In this document: one piece after another, positions 58,685 through 64,000 of the stretch
Position numbering within the stretch: position 1 is the first letter of the stretch
Layout of the letters: each line of letters opens with the position of its first letter
Assembly: GCA_963739625.1 (NCBI GenBank)
Contig: CAVUAU010000010.1
Location: 147,911-211,910, forward strand
From: Salinimicrobium sp963739625
GTDB taxonomy: Bacteria; Bacteroidota; Bacteroidia; Flavobacteriales; Flavobacteriaceae
Direction: 5' to 3'
DNA length: 64,000 nt
Notes under the pieces: generated by a model
Told to the model about the DNA's origin: nothing
Database searches by the model: none
The model's input: only the letters and a program-made list of their open reading frames with translations
Made by a program: the position numbers and the translations under genes

Positions 58685-59644
58685 TTGGAATCCCTAACAG
58701 TAAAGACCCCTAACCAAAAGAAGATCCTACAGGAACAGGTGCTGCAATTAAAAAGAGAGAAAAACGCCGTTATTCTCGCTCACTACTACCAGGAACCCGA
58801 AATCCAGGAAGTAGCCGATTTTATTGGTGACAGCCTCGAACTGGCAAAGAAAGCAGCACAAACCACAGCCGACAAGATCGTTTTTGCCGGGGTACATTTT
58901 ATGGCCGAAACTGCCAAGATCCTTAACCCTTCAAAAAAGGTACTTTTACCCGATCTTAAAGCAGGCTGCTCCCTTGCCGACAGCTGCCCGCCGGATGCTT
59001 TCAGGGAACTAAAGGCAAAATACCCGGACCATGTGGTGGTGACCTACATCAACTGTTCAGCTGAAATAAAGACATTAAGCGACATTGTTTGTACCTCCTC
59101 CAACGCAGAAAAGATCATTAATTCCATTCCGAAGGACAAACCCATCATTTTCGCGCCCGATAAGAACCTGGGAAAATACCTGATGGAGAAAACCGGCAGG
59201 GAAATGCTGCTTTGGGATGGCGCCTGCATCGTGCATGAGGCCTTTTCGTTGGACAAGTTGCTGGAGCTGTACAAACAGTATCCTTCGGCCATGATCATCG
59301 CACATCCTGAATCTGAAGCTCATGTGCTAAAAGTGGCAAATTACGTTGGTTCTACTTCGGGCATGCTCAACTTCGTAAAGAACAGCGCCCATGATACTTT
59401 TATAGTCGCTACAGAAGCCGGCATCCTGCACCAGATGCAAAAAGATGTTCCAGGCAAGACCCTTATTCCCGCTCCCGCAAAAGAAGATAATACCTGCGCC
59501 TGCAGTGAATGCGCATTTATGAAGATGAACACGCTGCAAAAACTGTATGACTGCCTTAAAAATGAAACTCCCGAGATCAACCTGGAGCCCGAGCTGATGC
59601 AAAAAGCCCTGCTCCCGATTAAAAGAATGCTTGAAATCTCATAA
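58685..59644 (+). CDS. nadA: Quinolinate synthase A
   Basis: The 319-residue cytoplasmic enzyme starts at TTG (58685). It has HYYQEPEIQEVADFIGDSLE, the Cys ligand region CSLADSCPPDAF, the conserved CTSSNAEKIINSIP, and the final CACSECAFMKMNTLQKLYDC with the Cys ligands of the 4Fe-4S cluster. NadA condenses iminoaspartate with dihydroxyacetone phosphate to make quinolinate. It lies 17 nt after the Rrf2 gene. Confidence 0.95.
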   Translation: MESLTVKTPNQKKILQEQVLQLKREKNAVILAHYYQEPEIQEVADFIGDSLELAKKAAQTTADKIVFAGVHFMAETAKILNPSKKVLLPDLKAGCSLADSCPPDAFRELKAKYPDHVVVTYINCSAEIKTLSDIVCTSSNAEKIINSIPKDKPIIFAPDKNLGKYLMEKTGREMLLWDGACIVHEAFSLDKLLELYKQYPSAMIIAHPESEAHVLKVANYVGSTSGMLNFVKNSAHDTFIVATEAGILHQMQKDVPGKTLIPAPAKEDNTCACSECAFMKMNTLQKLYDCLKNETPEINLEPELMQKALLPIKRMLEIS

Positions 59645-59645
59645 C

Positions 59646-61139
59646 ATGAAAACTGATATCCTGATCATAGGTTCCGGCGTGGCCGGCATAAGCTTCGCTC
59701 TTAAAATGGCAGAAGCCCGCCCCGATCTTCAAATCACCGTACTCACCAAAAGCAACAACGATGTTTGTAACACCAGCTATGCGCAGGGCGGCATCGCAGT
59801 GGTGCTTGACCGCGGTAAGGACAGTTTTGAGCAGCACGTACAGGACACCATGAAGGCGGGGAAAGGCCTTAGCGACAGGCGGGTTGTTGAGATGGTCGTT
59901 TCACAAGCGCCCGACAGACTTGTGGAGCTGCTGGAATGGGGCACCCATTTTGACGCCAACAGCAGCGGCGAATTCGAGCTGGGACTGGAAGGCGGACATT
60001 CTCAAAGGAGGATTGTGCACCACCGGGATCTCACGGGAAAAGAGCTGGAGAGAAAGCTGCTGAAGAAGGCGGCTTCCATGAAAAATATTATTTTCTACGA
60101 CCATTACTTCGTGATCGACCTCCTTTTGCAGGAAGATGCCGGTAAAGAATCCTGTATTGGAGTCTCTGCCCTGGACAGGCAACAGGACCGGAAGATCAAC
60201 ATCTCTTCAAGGATCACCTTTTTGGCGAGCGGCGGCAGCGGAGTCATTTTTCAAAACACAACCAATCCATCTGTGGCAACCGGCGACGGAGTGGCCATGG
60301 CAAAACGTGCCGGCGCTAAAGTGAGCAACATGAATTTTGTACAGTTCCACCCTACCGCCCTTTTTGAAGAGAACAAGCACCCGCTCTTTCTCATTTCTGA
60401 AGCGGTGCGTGGGTTTGGTGCCTATGTGGTCAACCACAAAGGCAATCGCTTTTTGTTCAAAAAAGATGTACGGGGAGAGCTGGCAACCCGCGATATAGTT
60501 TCTGAAGCTATTGTCGAAGAATTGAAAGAATCAGGCGAGAGATCTGTTTTTCTCGATTGCCGTCACCTGGACCTGGAAGTTTTTCAGAAAGAATTTCCAA
60601 CCATAGTTGCCTATTGCGAGAGCATTGGCATTGACCTAAGGTATGACCTCATTCCTGTTGTGCCTGCGGCTCATTATCAATGTGGCGGGGTAGATGTTGA
60701 CCGGCAGGCGAAAACAACGGTTGCCAATCTTTACGCTTCAGGGGAATGCGCGAACACAGGTTTGCATGGCGCCAACAGGCTGGCATCTAATTCTCTACTT
60801 GAAGCCCTGGTTTATTCTCACCAGGCATACCTCTCTGTCCTCGAAGAATTTGATAACATTCCCGAGCCTGCACTTCAGCAACAAAAAGAACTGCTAAGAT
60901 TTGAACAGGAGGCAGACGATGATATTCTGCACAGCCTAAGAATGAGGCTGCAGGAGATCATGACCTACGGCCTGGTCTATGTTTCTGAAAAAAGGCAAAA
61001 AAAGGAGGCGTTGGAACAGCTGCAGGAGCTCAAGGAAATCCTGGATTATTACCCGGCCTTCAACACCGGCACCGCGGCGTTCTATGAACTGCGGAATATG
61101 GTGGAGACATGCGATCCTGGTGCTGGAACACGCCATTAG
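59646..61139 (+). CDS. nadB: L-aspartate oxidase
   Basis: The 497-residue flavoenzyme starts at the ATG at 59646, 1 nt after the nadA stop. It has ILIIGSGVAGISFALKMAEA (FAD), NTSYAQGGIAVVLD and the motif CANTGLHGANRLASNSLLEA near residue 375. It oxidises aspartate to iminoaspartate, the first step of de novo NAD synthesis in this organism. A longer frame start exists but lies inside nadA. NadC is not in the window. Confidence 0.95.
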   Translation: MKTDILIIGSGVAGISFALKMAEARPDLQITVLTKSNNDVCNTSYAQGGIAVVLDRGKDSFEQHVQDTMKAGKGLSDRRVVEMVVSQAPDRLVELLEWGTHFDANSSGEFELGLEGGHSQRRIVHHRDLTGKELERKLLKKAASMKNIIFYDHYFVIDLLLQEDAGKESCIGVSALDRQQDRKINISSRITFLASGGSGVIFQNTTNPSVATGDGVAMAKRAGAKVSNMNFVQFHPTALFEENKHPLFLISEAVRGFGAYVVNHKGNRFLFKKDVRGELATRDIVSEAIVEELKESGERSVFLDCRHLDLEVFQKEFPTIVAYCESIGIDLRYDLIPVVPAAHYQCGGVDVDRQAKTTVANLYASGECANTGLHGANRLASNSLLEALVYSHQAYLSVLEEFDNIPEPALQQQKELLRFEQEADDDILHSLRMRLQEIMTYGLVYVSEKRQKKEALEQLQELKEILDYYPAFNTGTAAFYELRNMVETCDPGAGTRH

Positions 61140-61278
61140 CTATACTTCTAAGAAGAAACCAAGTCTTCAGGGGCTGTTATAAGGTTGTCTAAAAAAGGCA
61201 TTTTTGCTTCCCAATGTGCAGCAGCTATAGGCAGATTTTGACAGAAAAGCCTATACTTGTGCAGTTCAAATTTTGAAG

Positions 61279-62025
61279 ATGCCCATAGTTAGAAGAAAAA
61301 CCGCCCAAAAAATAAGAAAGACCCACCGCTATCTTGGAATTTTCATTGGGATCCAATTCTTGATGTGGACCATTAGCGGGATGTATTTTAGCTGGACAGA
61401 TATTGACGAGATCCATGGCGACCAGTTTAGGAAAACAGCACCTGTGCGCTCTTCTTTTGAAGGTCTTATGAGCCCCAGCGAAGCTTATGGAGAAAAGATC
61501 GCCTCTGTAGCATTAAAAGAGATCGATGGCCGGCCCTACTACTGGATCAACAGGAATAAGCTAGTCGACGCCCGCACAGGTATCCTTAAAAAAGGCCTTT
61601 CTGAAGCCGAAGCACTCTCAGTCGCCGGTAATATCATGAAAAGTGATCTGGAGGTAAAAGGAATTGAAAAGATCAACACCACCGGAAAACATCATGAATA
61701 CCGCGGCGGCCCGTTACCCGCATACGTCATTTCTTATGACACTCCAAAAGATATAAAAGCCTATGTCTCTGTCAACGACGGCAGTTTTCAAATGCTTCGC
61801 CACCGCGACTGGCGCTGGTTCGATTTTTTGTGGATGACGCATACGATGGACTACGAAGGCAGGGATGACATCAACACCTTTGCCTTAAGAGCTTTTTCCC
61901 TGCTGGGGCTACTCACGGTCTTAAGCGGATTTGTGCTTTGGTTTACCTCTTCCCCTTCAGTCATTAAACTTACAGGCAAAAAGAAGAAGAAAAAGAAAAG
62001 GAAGAACCCGGTTTCCAAAAGCTAA
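61279..62025 (+). CDS. PepSY-domain membrane protein
   Basis: Using the ATG at 61279 the protein has 248 residues. It has the N-terminal helix start RRKTAQKIRKTHRYLGIFIG followed by QFLMWTISGMYFSWTDIDEI. A PepSY-like part follows near residues 60-130, then a C-terminal helix FSLLGLLTVLSGFVLWF and a Lys-rich tail. PepSY_TM proteins function near iron or haem reductases. No reductase partner is present here, so its role is unclear. It is monocistronic. Confidence 0.85.
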   Translation: MPIVRRKTAQKIRKTHRYLGIFIGIQFLMWTISGMYFSWTDIDEIHGDQFRKTAPVRSSFEGLMSPSEAYGEKIASVALKEIDGRPYYWINRNKLVDARTGILKKGLSEAEALSVAGNIMKSDLEVKGIEKINTTGKHHEYRGGPLPAYVISYDTPKDIKAYVSVNDGSFQMLRHRDWRWFDFLWMTHTMDYEGRDDINTFALRAFSLLGLLTVLSGFVLWFTSSPSVIKLTGKKKKKKKRKNPVSKS

Positions 62026-62044
62026 TCGAATCCTCCTTTTGAAT

Positions 62045-62311
62045 TTATTTTTTGTTGTCGTAGTATTTCCTGATGTGCCTTTTGTAGTAGAAGAACCTGC
62101 CCAGGCCTACAAGCAGGATCAAGGGCGCCACGATCATCAAAAAGTACCCAAGGTTCTTGATATTGGCTAACATTTGCAGTTTTAAGATCGCGATCCCCGA
62201 ACTCAACAGGACAATAAAGGTGCGAAAGTAGGCCAACAACGTGCGCTCGTTAGCAAGTTTTGTACGGTCAATCGCTAACCAATCCCTGGTGATGAGTTCC
62301 TTATCTTCCAT
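62045..62311 (-). CDS. DUF202 membrane protein
   Basis: The 88-residue protein has the DUF202 start DWLAIDRTKLANERTLLAYF followed by RTFIVLLSSGIAILKLQ and a third helix. Three helices are expected. Family members are uncharacterised inner-membrane proteins. It starts 5 nt after the rhodanese gene stop, so the two are likely one transcript. Confidence 0.88.
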   Translation of the reverse strand: MEDKELITRDWLAIDRTKLANERTLLAYFRTFIVLLSSGIAILKLQMLANIKNLGYFLMIVAPLILLVGLGRFFYYKRHIRKYYDNKK

Positions 62312-62316
62312 GGAGA

Positions 62317-62694
62317 TTATTCCTTCTTCGTCGCGGTCCAGGCTTTGTAGCCGCCTTCAAGGTCAACAATATTCTCGTAACCTTCTGCCTGTAATTTTTC
62401 TGATGCTTTTGCGCTACGGTTCCCGCTGCGGCAGTATAGGTAAACAGGTTTATCCTTGTCGACTGCTTCAGTAAAGTTCTTAAGGAAATCGTCGGCAAGG
62501 AAGTCGATATTTTTGGCGCCTTCTATATGGCCTTCCTCATATTCTTTGGGAGTGCGCACATCAATAAGCTGTATGTTTTCCTGCTGAATCTCCTTGCGGA
62601 AATTTTCAGGTGTAATGACTTTAATTTCCGGCTTGGTTTGTGCAAATCCGGCAGATGTAAAAACGAATAATAAGATGTAGATCAACTTTTTCAT
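62317..62694 (-). CDS. Secreted rhodanese-domain protein
   Basis: The 125-residue protein has a signal peptide (LIYILLFVFTSAGFAQ) and a single rhodanese domain. It contains IQLIDVRTPKEYEEGHIEGA, and the catalytic Cys in PVYLYCRSGNRSAKAS near residue 91. It would transfer sulfane sulfur in the periplasm. The ATG lies 4 nt after a TATCTTTG -7 box, so its mRNA may be leaderless. Confidence 0.92.
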   Translation of the reverse strand: MKKLIYILLFVFTSAGFAQTKPEIKVITPENFRKEIQQENIQLIDVRTPKEYEEGHIEGAKNIDFLADDFLKNFTEAVDKDKPVYLYCRSGNRSAKASEKLQAEGYENIVDLEGGYKAWTATKKE

Positions 62695-62698
62695 AACT

Positions 62699-62706
62699 CA
62701 AAGATA
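62699..62706 (-). promoter_or_regulatory. -7 box TATCTTTG next to the rhodanese start
   Basis: Read on the minus strand TATCTTTG ends 4 nt before the rhodanese ATG, the same unusual closeness seen for the TRIC gene. No Crp/Fnr-like repeat lies 22 nt upstream. Confidence 0.45.
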
Positions 62707-62759
62707 AAAAATTAAACTTGTTGAATTTTTCCGTGAAGAAAGCGGCAAAAACTACACCA

Positions 62760-63414
62760 TTAATTTGGCACTACATGTTGGTAAATGGCCATAAAATGGG
62801 AAAAGCTACCCAACAGCACAAAAACATGGAAGATCGCGTGGTTGTATTTGATGCGGCTGATGTTGTACAGAATGGCCCCAAGAGTATAGAAGAACCCGCC
62901 GGCAAAAAGCCACCAGAGGCCCGCACTTGAAAGGTTCTCGATCAAAGGCTTAATGGCAAAAATGATCACCCAGCCCATGCCCAACGTATAGCAGGGTGCT
63001 AAGGATCTTAAACCTGCCTGTGAAGAAGAGTTTCAGGATGGTTCCAAAAAGGGCGATTCCCCAGGCTACTCCAAAAATAATCCAGCCCAGTTCCCCTTTT
63101 AGAGTGACCAGTGCAAAAGGAGTATAAGTCGCGGCAATAAGGATAAAGATCGCCACATGATCGAAAATTTTAAGACGATACCTTTTTACAGGGTTTTTGG
63201 CATTGTGATAAAATGTGGAAGCGGCGTAGAGCAGGATCAAACCAATCCCAAAAACTGCAAAGCTTAAACTCAACCGGAGACTATTGAAGTGGCCGGCTCT
63301 TAGCAGCAGCAAAATGAGCCCCAGGACACTCAGTACAAGACCGGCTCCATGGGAAAGTACATTCCAAAATTCCTCTTTTGGATGGTAACCCTCTACTTTG
63401 TCATGCTCTTTCAT
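62760..63414 (-). pseudogene. Hemolysin III (PAQR/YqfA-like) membrane protein, frameshifted
   Basis: The protein begins KEHDKVEGYHPKEEFWNVLS and has the family motif ASTFYHNAKNPVKRYRLKIF near residue 70 (conserved His). After LSTLLYVG an extra G in a GGG run (62980-62982) shifts the frame. The last 70 residues (MGWVIIFAIKPL, then NHAIFHVFVLLGSFSHFMAI with further conserved His) are in another frame. Whole length would be about 217 residues, normal for the family. It probably is a seven-helix zinc-hydrolase-like membrane protein. Confidence 0.85.
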
Positions 63415-63630
63415 ACAGATTCGGGAAAATGTAAAAATACGCAATGGATCGTTTGCCCACGGCAATTATTTGAAAGAAAAAGAGGACAAAATTCTTTATG
63501 AGAAAGTCCGAAAACCCGTTAAATTTAATTGAAACTCGATAAAGTGCATGATTTTTAGGATGAAACGCATTGCTATTCACAATAAATGTTTACATTAGCC
63601 GTTCAACAAGCTACTAACCGACAATAAGTT

Positions 63631-63969
63631 ATGGATTTGATCATTAGCCTGGTGGCCATAGATGTCATCGCCTCAAAGTTTTTGAGAAGCTACATTGGCA
63701 CTTACCGTCCACAGGGGGTGAGATCTCTTATTCAAAGACTGTTGAACCGCTGGGGTCTTGAAAATGATGTTTGGTTCTCATTTTTTGCTACCGTTTTTAT
63801 AACCGGAGCCGGGATTTACCTGGTTGAGAACTTCTACTCTGCCGTCGCTTATCAATTCCTTTTTATCATCACCGGACTTTTTACCACGGTTCTTAATCTT
63901 GGAGCAGCACACAGTGCTTACTTCGGAAGAGAAAATTTTGTGACCGAAAAACTGCTGAAGTCCAGATAA
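63631..63969 (+). CDS. Small membrane protein, family not recognised
   Basis: The 112-residue protein has an N-terminal amphipathic part (DLIISLVAIDVIASKFLRSY) and two strong helices (WFSFFATVFITGAGIYLV, YQFLFIITGLFTTVLNLG). Nothing marks an active site. The gene has its own weak promoter region. A matching homologue is common in Bacteroidota membranes, but I can name none. Confidence 0.6.
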   Translation: MDLIISLVAIDVIASKFLRSYIGTYRPQGVRSLIQRLLNRWGLENDVWFSFFATVFITGAGIYLVENFYSAVAYQFLFIITGLFTTVLNLGAAHSAYFGRENFVTEKLLKSR

Positions 63970-64000
63970 TCCACTTACTTTTTTCAAGCTTATCTTAAGA

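Overview
The window looks like chromosomal DNA of a marine-type Bacteroidota, most likely a Flavobacteriaceae member of the Gramella/Salegentibacter/Salinimicrobium kind (inference). Supporting signs: TAnnTTTG-type -7 promoter boxes, few Shine-Dalgarno sites, SPII lipoproteins, DUF4870-PadR-PspC, DUF6691/YeeE, DUF3606 and DUF6090 families, and GIY-YIG and RAYT genes lying among short palindromic repeats. No rRNA, tRNA or CRISPR was seen.

Layout. 0-4.3 kb: envelope-stress-type operon (NTF2-like, DUF4870, PadR, PspC, small protein). 4.3-6.6 kb: trxB, a TRIC-type channel and a small secreted protein. 6.6-7.6 kb: two half-size YeeE/YedE sulfur transporters. 7.7-12.2 kb: a 2-hydroxyacid dehydrogenase and a three-gene acyl-CoA carboxylase operon whose two catalytic subunits are both frameshifted. 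12.3-15 kb: DUF3703, a persulfide-dioxygenase-like MBL-rhodanese and a sterol-desaturase-family protein. 15-20.2 kb: cydAB with a methyltransferase/hydrolase tail. 20.4-21.9 kb: TauE/SafE exporter and a Crp/Fnr regulator with a CX5CC motif. 22-29.3 kb: VOC protein, a large unrecognised enzyme-like protein, a 1.4 kb palindromic repeat array with a broken GIY-YIG gene, a SerB-SerA fusion and a hydrolase. 29.3-39.8 kb: PepSY-like lipoprotein between DUF3606 paralogs, serine hydrolase, Met-rich lipoprotein, CDF transporter, ACR3, glycosyltransferase, esterase. 40-46.8 kb: RND efflux operon ending in PII-like and DUF2892 genes. 46.8-52.2 kb: AT-rich accessory island with an orphan HigA, cassette-like genes separated by attC-like elements, and pseudogenes. 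52.3-64 kb: DUF2200, YciI, a broken RAYT between 105-bp direct repeats, S41 protease, c-type cytochrome, Rrf2-nadA-nadB, PepSY, DUF202, rhodanese, hemolysin III.

The most interesting observation is a promoter architecture. Six promoters carry a 5+4+5 inverted repeat of the Crp/Fnr kind exactly 22 nt upstream of a TAnnTTTG-like -7 box. Three share GTAAC-N4-GTTAC (one base off in one copy): TauE, the desaturase/MBL-rhodanese operon and the RND efflux operon, the last with a tandem second site. Two share TGAC-N4-GTCA (the 598-aa protein; Rrf2-nadAB). One has GTGAT-N4-ATCAT (a lipoprotein). This links sulfur handling and RND efflux into one candidate regulon, probably of the Crp/Fnr protein encoded at 21.3-21.9 kb.

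Single-base indels break at least eight genes, some of them ordinary chromosomal genes, so residual sequencing error cannot be excluded and each pseudogene call carries that caveat.
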